From NCBI RefSeq assembly GCF_003751445.1, contig NZ_RJUU01000002.1:930001-994000 (forward strand): a stretch of DNA of 64,000 nt, read 5' to 3'. This document shows positions 54,377 through 62,826 of the stretch, piece after piece; positions within the stretch are counted from its first letter, which is position 1, and each line of letters begins with the position of its first letter. The stretch is from Streptomyces sp. 840.1 (lineage in GTDB: Bacteria; Actinomycetota; Actinomycetes; Streptomycetales; Streptomycetaceae). The position numbers and the translations under genes were made by a program. A model generated the notes under the pieces. That model saw only the letters and a program-made list of their open reading frames with translations. It searched no databases and had not been told where the DNA came from.

Positions 54377-55747
54377 CTACCCGCCGTCGCCCCGTGCCGC
54401 GTCCAGCAGGCCCGGCCAGTCCGGGATCTTCACCTGCCCGCGGCCGAGCGACCGCCCCAGGGCCGCCTCGGCGCGCTCGATCGACAGCCAGCCGTCCCAC
54501 TCCACCGGGCGCAGCCCGTACGCCCGCAGAGCGGCCACCGGGTCCGGGGCCGAGGGGCGTGCGGCGAGCAGCGGGGCGTCCTCGGCCAGCGAGGCGACCG
54601 TCTCCTTGGCACACGACCGGTTCGATCCGATCACCCCGGACGGGCCCCGCTTGATCCACCCCGCGACGTACTCCCCGGGCGAGGGGGCCCCGTCCCGCAG
54701 CACCCGTCCGGCCAGGTGGGGCACTGTCCCGCGCACCGGGTCGAAGGGGAGGCCGGGCAGCGGCAGCCCCCGGTAACCGACCGCCCGAAGGACCAGCCCC
54801 GCCTCGATCTCCTCGAACGTACCAGTGTCGCACACACCGCCCCTGCCGTCCGGCGCGGTACGGGCGAACCGCACTCCCGCCACCCGTCCCCGGCGTTCGA
54901 GGAGCTCGACGGGGCGCAGGTAGAACCGCAGCCCGATGGTCCGGGGCGGCGCAGGTCCGACGGCAGCGGCCCCCGTGGCCCACCCGCGCAGCACGTCGAG
55001 GTTCCGGCGCACCATCGCCGGGAGCGGTGGGGAGCCGGGCGTCGTACCGGCGTACGCCGGGTCCCGGACGAGCTCCGCCGGGTCCACGACGACCCGCGCC
55101 CCGGGCAGCGCCCCGAGCTCCCGCAGCTCCTTGGTGGTGAACCGGGCTTGCGAGGGGCCCCGCCTGCCGGTCAGGTGGATCTCGCGCACCCGGCTGCCGG
55201 CCAGGGCACCGAGCGCGGGCTCCGGCACATCGGTGGGCCGCAGCTCCTCGGCGCCCCGCGCGAGGATCCGCGCCACGTCCACGGCCACGTTGCCGACCCC
55301 GATCACCACGGCCGAACGGGCCTGGAGCGCGAAACGGCGTGCGGCGGCATCGGGGTGCGCGCTGTACCAGGAGACGAAGTCGGTCGCGGAGTGGCTGCCG
55401 GGCAGCTCCTCCCCGGGGATGCCCAGCGGGCGGTCCGCGGCCGCCCCCACGCAGTAGACCACTGCCTGGTACAGCCGGCCGAGCCGTTCGGGCGACACCC
55501 CGTCCCCGCCCACCGGGACATTGCCGACGAACGTGACCCGGTCGTGCTCCAGGACCGCCCGCAGGCTCTGCTGGAGCGACTTGATCTTCTCGTGGTCCGG
55601 GGCGACGCCGTACCGCACCAGGCCGTACGGGCAGGGCAGCCGGTCCAGGACGTGCACCCGCAGGCCGGGCAGCAGGGGGTGGCTCACCAGGGCCTGGGCG
55701 GCGTAGATCCCGCTGGGGCCGGAGCCGACGACGGCAACACGGTGCAC
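54377..55747 (-). CDS. FAD/NADP-dependent ferredoxin reductase (FprA/adrenodoxin-reductase type)
   Basis: 456-residue flavoenzyme that passes electrons from NADPH to ferredoxin, commonly for P450s. The FAD-binding site is VAVVGSGPSGIYAAQAL, then CPYGLVRYGVAPDHEKIK (the characteristic adrenodoxin-reductase loop). The NADPH-binding site is VVIGVGNVAVDVARIL with TGRRGPSQARFTTKELREL, and a C-terminal AGWIKRGPSGVIGSNRSCAKET interacts with both cofactors. GTG 55745-55747 has AGAGG 6 bases upstream and places the FAD motif at residue 4, as usual; ATG 55780 is possible. No ferredoxin or P450 gene lies nearby. Confidence 0.92.
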   Translation of the reverse strand: MHRVAVVGSGPSGIYAAQALVSHPLLPGLRVHVLDRLPCPYGLVRYGVAPDHEKIKSLQQSLRAVLEHDRVTFVGNVPVGGDGVSPERLGRLYQAVVYCVGAAADRPLGIPGEELPGSHSATDFVSWYSAHPDAAARRFALQARSAVVIGVGNVAVDVARILARGAEELRPTDVPEPALGALAGSRVREIHLTGRRGPSQARFTTKELRELGALPGARVVVDPAELVRDPAYAGTTPGSPPLPAMVRRNLDVLRGWATGAAAVGPAPPRTIGLRFYLRPVELLERRGRVAGVRFARTAPDGRGGVCDTGTFEEIEAGLVLRAVGYRGLPLPGLPFDPVRGTVPHLAGRVLRDGAPSPGEYVAGWIKRGPSGVIGSNRSCAKETVASLAEDAPLLAARPSAPDPVAALRAYGLRPVEWDGWLSIERAEAALGRSLGRGQVKIPDWPGLLDAARGDGG

Positions 55748-55863
55748 GGCGCACCTCTTCCCGGAGGGTGCCTCCAGCATCGCACCGGTGGGCCCGGCGC
55801 GGGAGAGGTGCGCCGGTGCTTCGTCGGGGCGCCCGTGTTTCGTCGAGCTGCGCCGGTGTGCCG

Positions 55864-56535
55864 TCAGGTGGAGAGGGCGCGCATCCGGCTGATCTCGGTG
55901 GTCTGCTGGGCGACGACGTCGTCGGCCATCTCCTCGACCTGGACGTTGTTCCCCTGAGAGAGCACCTCGGTCGCCATGGTGACCGCCCCCTGGTGGTGGG
56001 TGATCATGCGCTTGAGGAACAGCTGGTCGAAGGCCTTGCCCTTCGCGGCCCGGAGCTGTTCCAGCTGGGTGTCGGTGGCCATGCCGGGCATGGCGTCGTG
56101 GTCGTGGCCCCCGGCCTGCCCGGTCCGTCCGTGGCGGCTGAGCCAGCCCTTCATCGCACCGATCTCCGGCTGCTGGGCCGCGGTGATGCGCTCGGCGAGC
56201 CGTTTGACGGCGGCCGAGTCGGAGCGGGCGGGGACCAGCCGGGCCAGCACCAGCGCCTGGGCATGGTGTTCAATCATCATCCGGACGTAGCGGACGTCAG
56301 CGGAGTTGGGCGTGTCCACCCCTGCGGCGGCCTTCGCCGCCTCGGTGGCCGAGAGCGTGCGTGCGGGCTCACCGGGCTTTCCGGGCGCCACGACCGAACC
56401 GCCGCCGCCCGCCCGGTCCTTCGAGCCGTTGTCACCGCCGCTTCCGTCACAGCCGGCCGAGGTGAGCAACGTCGCGGTCACGGCGACGATGACGGCGAAT
56501 CCGCGGAACCGCCGGAACTGACGTCGAATCAACAA
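55864..56535 (-). CDS. DUF305 lipoprotein
   Basis: 223-residue exported lipoprotein with a DUF305 ferritin-like four-helix domain. The lipobox LLTSAGC gives a lipidated Cys near residue 29. Two His-rich repeats carry the probable metal site: YVRMMIEHHAQALVLARL and FLKRMITHHQGAVTMA, with HDHDAMPGM in the linker. TTG 56535 or the next TTG (56532) fits a GGAGG ribosome site; ATG 56580 would add 15 residues before the signal peptide. It is divergent from the LVIVD protein gene, a pairing common in actinobacteria. DUF305 proteins are often linked to copper handling; the function here is not established. Confidence 0.88.
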   Translation of the reverse strand: MLIRRQFRRFRGFAVIVAVTATLLTSAGCDGSGGDNGSKDRAGGGGSVVAPGKPGEPARTLSATEAAKAAAGVDTPNSADVRYVRMMIEHHAQALVLARLVPARSDSAAVKRLAERITAAQQPEIGAMKGWLSRHGRTGQAGGHDHDAMPGMATDTQLEQLRAAKGKAFDQLFLKRMITHHQGAVTMATEVLSQGNNVQVEEMADDVVAQQTTEISRMRALST

Positions 56536-56622
56536 AGCGACCTCCGTTGATACATGGGTGGTTGCGCTCTGTATTAGCACGTCAACGAACAGGTGTGATC
56601 AGAAACTTTCATTACGTCTCTG

Positions 56623-56650
56623 TTGCCATCTGTTGGGATGCCCATGGCAA
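56623..56650. promoter_or_regulatory. Inverted repeat in the DUF305/LVIVD divergent region
   Basis: Perfect arms TTGCCAT (56623-56629) and ATGGCAA (56644-56650) with 14-base spacer. A possible promoter for the LVIVD gene, TTGGGA (56633-56638) and GATACT (56655-56660), overlaps it. It may be the operator of the pair. Confidence 0.4.
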
Positions 56651-56710
56651 GGACGATACTGCCGGAGTCCGTGAACCGGTCAACTACATTCTGATCCATG
56701 GGAGGACGCA

Positions 56711-58201
56711 GTGACCTCGTTGCACACCACCCCGGTGCGGCGCAGACGTCTGGGCGTGGCGGCTGCCGCCGCCGGGCTCTTCGCCACTCTGCTGATGGCC
56801 GGACCCGCGGCCGCTACCCCCGACCCGGGAGACTCGGCCTCGACCCCGGAAAAAGTCTCCACGCGTCAGGAGGCGGAGGCGACCGCCGCGATCAGGAGCG
56901 GTGAGATACCCGGCGTGGACGAGATCGTCCACAGCCGCAACATCACCCATCTCGCCAACGTCCCCAAAGACGCGCTCCAGGGGCTGAACACGGACCTGGC
57001 CTTCCAGGGGAAGTACGCCTTCGCCGGGAACTACGACGGCTTCAGGATCTTCGACATCAGCAACCCGAAGTCGCCGAAGACGGTCGCCCAGGTCCTGTGC
57101 CCCGGATCGCAGAACGACATCTCCGTCTCCGGGAACCTGCTGTTCCTGTCGACGGACTCCTCGCGGAGCGACAACTCGTGTGCGAGCACCACCCAGCCCG
57201 CCACGGAGAAGTCCTCCTGGGAGGGCATGAAGGTCTTCGACATCAGCGACAAGCGCAATCCGAAGTACGTCGCCGCCGTCGAGACCGCGTGCGGATCGCA
57301 CACCCACACCATCGTTCCCGAGCGCAAGAACGTATACGTATACGTCTCCTCCTACTCGCCGAGCGAGACGTTCCCGGACTGCCGGCCCCCGCACGACGGG
57401 ATCTCGATCATCAAGGTGCCGCGCCAGGCACCCGAGAAGGCCCGCATCGTGAACTTCCCGGTGCTCTTCCCGGACGGCGGGAACCCGGGCGCTCCCACCA
57501 ACCCGGGCGTGTCCAAGACCACCGGCTGCCACGACATCACCGTGCTGCCTTCCAAGGACCTGGCGGCCGGTGCGTGCATGGGCGACGGCCTGCTGTTCTC
57601 CATCAAGGACCCGGAGAACCCGCGCATCATCGACCGGGTGCAGGACAACGTGAACTTCGCGTTCTGGCACTCGGCGACGTTCAACCAGCGCGCGGACAAG
57701 GTCGTCTTCACCGATGAGCTCGGCGGCGGCGGCGCGGCCACCTGCAACGAGGAGGTCGGGCCCAAGCGCGGCGCCGACGGCATCTACGACATCGTCGGCA
57801 AGGGTGATCACCGCAAGCTGGTCTTCCGCAGCTACTTCAAGATCGACCGCCCGCAGGCCGACACCGAGGTCTGCGTCGCCCACAACGGGTCGATCATCCC
57901 GGTCAAGGGCCGCGACCTGATGGTCCAGGCCTGGTACCAGGGCGGCGTCTCGGTCTGGGACTTCACCGACTCGTCGAAGCCGAAGGAGATCGGCTACTTC
58001 GAGCGCGGTCCCGTCACCCTGGACGAGGTCACCACGGCCGGCCCCTGGTCGGCGTACTACTACAACGGCTACATCTACTCCAACGACATCGAGAAGGGTT
58101 TCGACGTCCTGAGGATCGACGACCGGCGCACCGATCCTGCGAAGCGGGTGCGGACTGACGAGCTCAACGTCCAGACGCAGCCCGACTACTTCGAGCGCTG
58201 A
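56711..58201 (+). CDS. Secreted LVIVD-repeat beta-propeller protein
   Basis: 496-residue exported protein. The signal peptide (RRRRLGVAAAAAGLFATLLM) ends near AAATPDP (about residue 37). LVIVD-type blades follow, for instance YAFAGNYDGFRIFDISNPKSP, EGMKVFDISDKRNPKYVAAV and VQAWYQGGVSVWDFTDSSKP, about 40-60 residues apart. Several conserved His (SHTHTI, GCHDITV, WHSATF, AHNGSI) could bind metal inside the propeller. GTG 56711 has GGAGGA directly upstream. Divergent partner of the DUF305 lipoprotein; both are outside the membrane and may work together on the cell surface. Confidence 0.9.
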   Translation: MTSLHTTPVRRRRLGVAAAAAGLFATLLMAGPAAATPDPGDSASTPEKVSTRQEAEATAAIRSGEIPGVDEIVHSRNITHLANVPKDALQGLNTDLAFQGKYAFAGNYDGFRIFDISNPKSPKTVAQVLCPGSQNDISVSGNLLFLSTDSSRSDNSCASTTQPATEKSSWEGMKVFDISDKRNPKYVAAVETACGSHTHTIVPERKNVYVYVSSYSPSETFPDCRPPHDGISIIKVPRQAPEKARIVNFPVLFPDGGNPGAPTNPGVSKTTGCHDITVLPSKDLAAGACMGDGLLFSIKDPENPRIIDRVQDNVNFAFWHSATFNQRADKVVFTDELGGGGAATCNEEVGPKRGADGIYDIVGKGDHRKLVFRSYFKIDRPQADTEVCVAHNGSIIPVKGRDLMVQAWYQGGVSVWDFTDSSKPKEIGYFERGPVTLDEVTTAGPWSAYYYNGYIYSNDIEKGFDVLRIDDRRTDPAKRVRTDELNVQTQPDYFER

Positions 58202-58207
58202 GTTGAC

Positions 58208-58235
58208 GGCCGGTCCGCCTCACGGCGGGCCGGCC
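58208..58235. terminator. Terminator after the LVIVD gene
   Basis: 12-bp stem with one G-U pair (58208-58219 with 58224-58235) and a 4-base loop, 6 bases after the stop codon, before a convergent small gene. Confidence 0.7.
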
Positions 58236-58287
58236 CGCCGGGGTGACCGCCGGTTCGGGCGGCGCGGGCGACCGCCGGAGGGACGTC

Positions 58288-58512
58288 TCAGGCCGCCTCG
58301 TACCGGTGCGCCCGACCACCGCGCCACTCGACCCACTCGGGGCTGTCCAGAATCCGCTCGGGGTCGTCGAGCCCCGCGCCCTCCAGGAACACGATCACAT
58401 CGTGGTCGGAGTGCGCGAGGCCGAGTATCTGGACCCGCCCGTCGCGTTGCACGGTGACGCGCCGCCCGCCCGAGGGAGAGGGGCGGAAGATCACGATCGG
58501 GGGAGGTGTCAT
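58288..58512 (-). CDS. Small hypothetical protein (74 aa)
   Basis: Small soluble protein MTPPPIVIFRPSP followed by GRRVTVQRDGRVQILGLAHS and VIVFLEGAGLDDPERILD. Two beta-hairpins and a short helix are likely. Not recognised as a named family, but the codon usage is that of a real gene and the sequence style is common in Streptomyces. ATG 58510-58512 is chosen; longer versions run into low-complexity sequence antisense to the next small gene. Function unknown. Confidence 0.65.
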   Translation of the reverse strand: MTPPPIVIFRPSPSGGRRVTVQRDGRVQILGLAHSDHDVIVFLEGAGLDDPERILDSPEWVEWRGGRAHRYEAA

Positions 58513-58591
58513 GCCTCCAGGGTGCGACGCGACGGAGGGCGCCGCACAGTGAACCGGAAACCCGGCGCCTGGGCGGATCGGGGAGGCGCGC

Positions 58592-58771
58592 TCAGGCCGC
58601 GGACCGGCGGCCGCCGCCCGTGGCGGCCGCCCACTCGACGAGCAGCCGCTGGTACTCCTCCTCGTCCTCCGGCGACAGGCGTCCGCCCGAGCGCTGCCAC
58701 AGTTCGCGAATGTCTTCATTCACCACTGCGGCGGAACGCACGGAACCGGACGGGCACGGAGTCGGGGACAT
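58592..58771 (-). CDS. Small hypothetical protein (59 aa)
   Basis: The ATG at 58769-58771 opens a 59-residue frame MSPTPCPSGSVRSAAVV followed by NEDIRELWQRSGG and EDEEEYQRLLVEWAAAT. An acidic amphipathic helical core is likely. I recall similar short NEDIRELW... proteins in other Streptomyces, usually annotated hypothetical. A GTG at 58721-58723 (VNEDIREL) may be the true start, giving 43 residues. It lies in the same direction as the 74-residue gene that follows. Confidence 0.6.
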   Translation of the reverse strand: MSPTPCPSGSVRSAAVVNEDIRELWQRSGGRLSPEDEEEYQRLLVEWAAATGGGRRSAA

Positions 58772-58841
58772 ACGTACCAGGCTAAGGCCACGATGTGACT
58801 ATCAGACCCATTGGGCGCAAGGGACATCTCTCACATGTTCC

Positions 58842-59543
58842 TCAGGCAACCTCGGGCACCAGTCCGAGCTCCCGTAGTCCGTGCGGCCGCTCGGCCAGCG
58901 GCGCGGGCTCCACGAACCGCACCTCGCAGCCCACTGCGGCGGCTCCGGCGTCCGCGTGCCGGTCGTCCCCGACCATCACCACATCCGCCGGATGCTGTCC
59001 GAGAAGTGTGCAGGCGATGTGAAACAGCTGTGCGTCCGGCTTCTGGATGCCGTGCTCGAAGGACAGCGCGTACGCGTCCACGAAGGCGTCCAGACCGTGC
59101 GCCCGCAGGACCGGCCGCAGATCCCAGCCGATGTTGCTCACCACGCCGATCCGGACGCCGCCGGCGGCCAGCGCGCCCAGCACCTCGGCCGCGTCCGGAT
59201 ACGGGCGCCAGGCCTCCGGGTTCCGGTGCCGTTCGTAGAGCGCGTCGTACAGCCCGGGATCCGGCAGCGCGACCTGGCGGGCCAGACCGGTGTACGCGGC
59301 CCGGTGCGCCTCCGCGCTCTCGTCGCGGGAGGCCCAGACCTCCGCCAGGTGCTCCGGCACCCGCTGTGGAGCGGGCCCGCCCGGCAGCGCGCGGGCGGCC
59401 TCCAGCTCCCGTGCGTACTGGCCGAAGGCGGCCTCGTCCACGCTCACCCTGCGCTCGGCGAGGGCCGCGGCCAGCCAGGACCGGACGGACTCGATGCGGA
59501 ACAGCGTCCCGGAGAAGTCGAAGAGCACACCCTTGATCGCCAT
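58842..59543 (-). CDS. HAD-family hydrolase
   Basis: 233-residue haloacid-dehalogenase-like phosphatase. Motif I is VLFDFSGTLFRIES: the second Asp of DxDxT is replaced by Ser (DFSGT), which occurs in some actinobacterial HAD-IA members. Motif II is IGVVSNIGWD, the Lys is in GIQKPDAQLFHIA and motif III/IV VVMVGDDRHADAGAA. A helical cap lies between motifs I and II. ATG 59541-59543 gives MAIKGVLFDFSG, as usual. The missing general acid Asp suggests a dehalogenase-like or altered activity. Substrate unknown. Confidence 0.86.
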   Translation of the reverse strand: MAIKGVLFDFSGTLFRIESVRSWLAAALAERRVSVDEAAFGQYARELEAARALPGGPAPQRVPEHLAEVWASRDESAEAHRAAYTGLARQVALPDPGLYDALYERHRNPEAWRPYPDAAEVLGALAAGGVRIGVVSNIGWDLRPVLRAHGLDAFVDAYALSFEHGIQKPDAQLFHIACTLLGQHPADVVMVGDDRHADAGAAAVGCEVRFVEPAPLAERPHGLRELGLVPEVA

Positions 59544-59590
59544 GGCCCCGATCCTTGCCGATGCGCCGACGGCCCCGCAAGGATGCCTGT

Positions 59591-60286
59591 TCAGTCCTTG
59601 TGCGAAGGCCGGTCGCGGGCCTCGTACCGGTTGAATCCCGCCACCGCGAACGCGGCCAGTGCGGCCCCCAGCAGCCACCCGCCCAGCACGTCGGACGGCC
59701 AGTGCACGCCCAGGTAGAGCCGGGTGATCCCGACCCCCAGGACCGAGACCCACGCCGCCACCAGGGCCGCCCGCCACATCCTGCGGCCGGTACCGTGCCG
59801 GTGCAGCAGCCACAGCAGCAGTCCGCAGCTCACCGTCGCGGTCATCGCGTGTCCGGACGGGAACGCCGCGTAGTGGGCGGAGTCCACCGGGTCGGGCCAT
59901 TGGGGCCGCTCCCGGTCCACGGCCGCCTTGATCCCCTGCTGCAGCAGGCTGGACAGCACGCTCACCGCCGCCACCCAGACCGCGAGCGACCGGGCACCGC
60001 GCCACCACAGGGCCACCACGGCGACGGCGATCAGCGCGCGCATCGTCCACGGGTCCCACAGCCAGTCCGTCAGCACCCGGTTGACGTGGACGAGGCCGGG
60101 CTCCGTCACCGCCCGCCGGTGAAGCGCGTCGGCGACGGTACGGTCCAGGCTCATCAGCGGGGACCATCGCGCGGCCACCAGGACCAGCAGCGCCAGGAAG
60201 AGGGCCGCGCAGGCCGCCCCGCTCCGCAGGACCTGGGCAGAGGCGCGGACGCGGTCCGGGCGGGGGAGCGGCGGGGAGGAGAGCAT
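59591..60286 (-). CDS. PAP2-family membrane phosphatase
   Basis: 231-residue integral membrane phosphatase (undecaprenyl-diphosphate or phosphatidic-acid phosphatase type) with about five or six helices. The three catalytic motifs are present: KAAVDRERP (KX6RP), PSGHA (with catalytic His) and RLYLGVHWPSDV (RX5HX3D with the nucleophile His). ATG 60284-60286 follows GAGAGG. Longer readings cross the MITE-like element and are not real. It probably recycles lipid-carrier diphosphate or dephosphorylates a lipid outside the membrane. Confidence 0.92.
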   Translation of the reverse strand: MLSSPPLPRPDRVRASAQVLRSGAACAALFLALLVLVAARWSPLMSLDRTVADALHRRAVTEPGLVHVNRVLTDWLWDPWTMRALIAVAVVALWWRGARSLAVWVAAVSVLSSLLQQGIKAAVDRERPQWPDPVDSAHYAAFPSGHAMTATVSCGLLLWLLHRHGTGRRMWRAALVAAWVSVLGVGITRLYLGVHWPSDVLGGWLLGAALAAFAVAGFNRYEARDRPSHKD

Positions 60287-60366
60287 GGAGCGATCCTCTC
60301 CGACATGAGGTGCGCCGGGCCATTCCCGGTGCCCCGGCCCGGCGCGGCGTGTCCCGCCGGACGGGT

Positions 60367-60515
60367 CTAAAGGTTGTTGCACAAGGCCCGAACGATCTCC
60401 AGGGCCAGCCTGCGGTCGCCGCCCAGGCCGGTGGAAAACGGTGCACAAACGGGCAGTTGATCATGCCCGAGATGGCCGAATCCGGGCGTGATCGCCGTTG
60501 TGCAACAACCTTTAG
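60367..60515. mobile_element. MITE-like element with 18-bp perfect terminal inverted repeats
   Basis: 149 bases bounded by CTAAAGGTTGTTGCACAA (60367-60384) and its exact complement (60498-60515). If a TA target duplication is assumed (60368-60369 and 60513-60514), the ends read AAGGTTGTTGCACAA. The termini resemble those of Streptomyces transposases (from memory). The inside has no transposase motif. It lies in the gap between the M56 and PAP2 genes. Confidence 0.75.
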
Positions 60516-60542
60516 GGCCCGCGAAGATCCGCCGGGCAGGCC

Positions 60543-61478
60543 TTAGCCCAGGGCGCTGATCGCCGGAACGAGCGCGACGAGCAGGGGGATCGCCGGAACG
60601 AACGCGGCCGCCGCGGTGAGCCGCAGCCGACGGCCCGCGGTGAGCCGCCCCGCGGGCGCCAGCAGCCGGTCGACCCGGAGCGGCACCTGCGCGTCCGGCG
60701 TCCCGGACGGGCCGAACACGCCCCGGTCCTCGTTGAGTTCGACCAGCGCCAGTGCGGTCGTCAGGCGGCCGAAGCGGCGTGACGCCACATCGTCTGCGGC
60801 CAGTTCGACGAGCCGGTGCATCTCGCCCCGGAAGGCCGCGAACACCGGCACCTGCGGAAACCCGGACGCCAGCGCCGCCGAGCAGTTCAGCAGCCAGTCG
60901 TGGCGGGCCTTCGCGTGCCCCTGCTCATGGGCGAGGACCGCGTCCAGCTGACGGCCCTTCAGTCTGCCCAGCGCCCCTGTGGTGATGACCAGTTGAGGCG
61001 CCGATCCGGGCAGCCACCAGGCATCGGGGCGCTCGCCCTCCAGCACCACCAGCCGTTCGCTGCCGGGCTCCTCGCCGGGCAGCAGTGGGGAACGCACCAG
61101 GAGTTCGGTGCGCCGCTGCTTGCGCCGCAGTCGCGCCCGGCGGATCTCGCGGCTCAGCATCGCTGCCGTCCACACCCCGCCCAGTGCCAGCAGTACGGCC
61201 ATCACGGCCGACCACGGACCGTACGCGGCAAGGGCGTAGGCCTCGACCACGGCGCGCGGCGCGGGTGCGAAGACATGACCGCGCACCGCCTGCCAGGCCG
61301 CCGCGGCGCTGAACGTCATGGACAGGGCGAAGGAGAGCAGCACGCCCGCCACCACGCACTGCCACACCCACAGCGCCACAACGGGCTCGTGCTCCGGCCA
61401 TTCGGCCCGCGCCATCAGCCGCGGGGTCACGACGGCGGCCAGTGCACCGAGCAGCAGCAGCGCGAGGGAGACCAACAT
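60543..61478 (-). CDS. M56-family membrane metallopeptidase (BlaR1-like)
   Basis: 311-residue membrane protease. Hydrophobic segments at about 1-20, 35-65 and 88-110 and a final one near the C-terminus (AAAAFVPAIPLLVALVPAIS) flank a cytoplasmic gluzincin domain with HEQGHAKARHD (HExxH) and, further on, ELAADDVASRRFG with the third ligand Glu. In classical systems M56 proteins cleave a BlaI repressor encoded next to them; no such gene is here, and no penicillin-binding sensor domain is present. ATG 61478 starts directly with the first membrane helix. Confidence 0.9.
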   Translation of the reverse strand: MLVSLALLLLGALAAVVTPRLMARAEWPEHEPVVALWVWQCVVAGVLLSFALSMTFSAAAAWQAVRGHVFAPAPRAVVEAYALAAYGPWSAVMAVLLALGGVWTAAMLSREIRRARLRRKQRRTELLVRSPLLPGEEPGSERLVVLEGERPDAWWLPGSAPQLVITTGALGRLKGRQLDAVLAHEQGHAKARHDWLLNCSAALASGFPQVPVFAAFRGEMHRLVELAADDVASRRFGRLTTALALVELNEDRGVFGPSGTPDAQVPLRVDRLLAPAGRLTAGRRLRLTAAAAFVPAIPLLVALVPAISALG

Positions 61479-61564
61479 GGCGTCACCTTATGAGGGGCAA
61501 GGCGCGTGCGGGTACGGCTGTGCTCGGCAAGTGACGTACGCCACGGTTTGCCGGGCCCGCCGTC

Positions 61565-62203
61565 TCACAGGGTGAGCAGCATCGCGAACATGGATATCCC
61601 CATGGTCAGACGGCAGGCGAGCGCCAGCTCCGGCCGGTTCGCCCAGCCTGCCGGCGCCGGCCCGCCGGACATCGCGCCGCCCGTCACCGATCCGCCCGCC
61701 ATCGCCCCGCCGCCCGCCATCGCACCACCCCCGGCCGTCGTCGCGGCCACCGGGATCAGCCGGGCGCCCGATCGCAGCACATAGGCGGCGTAGTAGGCGA
61801 GGAGCAGTCCGGTCAGCAGCGGAACGCCGCCGGCCGCGGCCATGGTGTGCGCCCCGTGGCCGCCGTGTGCGGCCGCGCCGGGCCCCGCCATGGCGACGGC
61901 CATGTAGACCATCGCCGACGAGCCGACCAGATGATGCAGATGGTGACCGCTGCGGCGGGAGAACCAGAGGGCGCGCAGGGCGGCGACGCCGAACAGCGCC
62001 GCGTACACGGCCCATGCCCACGCGGGCGGGGCGACGACGGCGGCGGGCACCGCCATCGCGGCCATGCCGAAGCCCATCAGCGCCTCCGCGCGCGCCGTTC
62101 TGCGCTCCTCGCCGGTACCACCACGGGTACGCAGCAGGCAGTACGCGCCCGTCAGCGCGCACAACGCCATCAGCAGCCAGCCGGACATCGCCGGTCCATG
62201 CAC
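61565..62203 (-). CDS. DUF5134 membrane protein
   Basis: 212-residue membrane protein with five or six helices and His-rich stretches: SGHHLHHLVGSSAMVYMAVAM and AAHGGHGAHTMAAAGG. Between helices it has a Gly/Ala/Met repeat (AGGGAMAGGGAMAGG). These features match DUF5134, an actinobacterial family often found next to copper- or M56-related genes; the His/Met content suggests metal contact, but no function is known. GTG 62201-62203 has GGGGGAGG 6 bases upstream; the ATG at 62188 and 62230 are alternatives. The next gene on this strand is M56. Confidence 0.83.
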   Translation of the reverse strand: MHGPAMSGWLLMALCALTGAYCLLRTRGGTGEERRTARAEALMGFGMAAMAVPAAVVAPPAWAWAVYAALFGVAALRALWFSRRSGHHLHHLVGSSAMVYMAVAMAGPGAAAHGGHGAHTMAAAGGVPLLTGLLLAYYAAYVLRSGARLIPVAATTAGGGAMAGGGAMAGGSVTGGAMSGGPAPAGWANRPELALACRLTMGISMFAMLLTL

Positions 62204-62364
62204 AGCAGACCTCCCCCGGGCGAACGACATCGCCGTCGCTCCATCGATGCCCGGGGCCGGACACCTGTACGCGGCGCACTGGAGTACTGGGGGAGCGCGC
62301 GACGGTGGTGTATTGCGTTACGCCTGGTGCGAGCGGCCCCTGAGGGTGTGAGCGGTCCCGGACG

Positions 62365-62751
62365 TCAGGGCCTGAACCGCAGCGGATGGTCCTCCGGCAC
62401 CTCGACGACGGCGATGCGGACCCCGTCCGGATCGGAGATCCACATCTCGTCGAGCCCCCAGGGCTCACGTCTAGGCGCCCGCAGCACCTCCACACCGCGG
62501 GCCGACAGCTCCTCGTACGCCGCCCGCACATCGGCCACCTGGAGCCACAGCAGCAGCCCGGGAGCCGGTGGCGCGTCACCGCGGCCGGACACCTCCAGGA
62601 ATCCGCCGCCCAGGAAGTAGACCGTCCCCCGCTCAGGACCGGTACCGAACTCCCGGTGGACGGGCAGGCCGAGGGACTCCCCGTAGAAGACACGTGATCG
62701 TTCGGGATCCGTGGGGCGCAACAGGATCCGGCTGCTCAGCACATGAACCAT
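62365..62751 (-). CDS. VOC-family (glyoxalase/bleomycin-resistance-like) protein
   Basis: 128-residue protein with two beta-alpha-beta-beta-beta units of the vicinal-oxygen-chelate fold: SSRILLRPTDPERSRVFYGESLGL and LLLWLQVADVRAAYEELSARGVEVL, ending in the strand MWISDPDGVRIAVVEV. Metal-ligand positions are only partly conserved, so it may be a binding protein rather than an enzyme. ATG 62749-62751 (MVHVLSSR). Divergent from the GNAT gene at 62827. Confidence 0.87.
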   Translation of the reverse strand: MVHVLSSRILLRPTDPERSRVFYGESLGLPVHREFGTGPERGTVYFLGGGFLEVSGRGDAPPAPGLLLWLQVADVRAAYEELSARGVEVLRAPRREPWGLDEMWISDPDGVRIAVVEVPEDHPLRFRP

Positions 62752-62826
62752 GGTCCGGAGCGTAGGCCGGTCGGGGAGGGCTACGCTGCTGCGGCACGGC
62801 AACACGGAGAAACGGAGAGCCCCCTC

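Noticed and set aside
58842-60464. Open frame crossing the MITE (starting MINCPFVHRF) as a transposase
   Set aside because: No DDE or helix-turn-helix motif; the frame is the shadow of the PAP2 and HAD genes and merely passes through the element.
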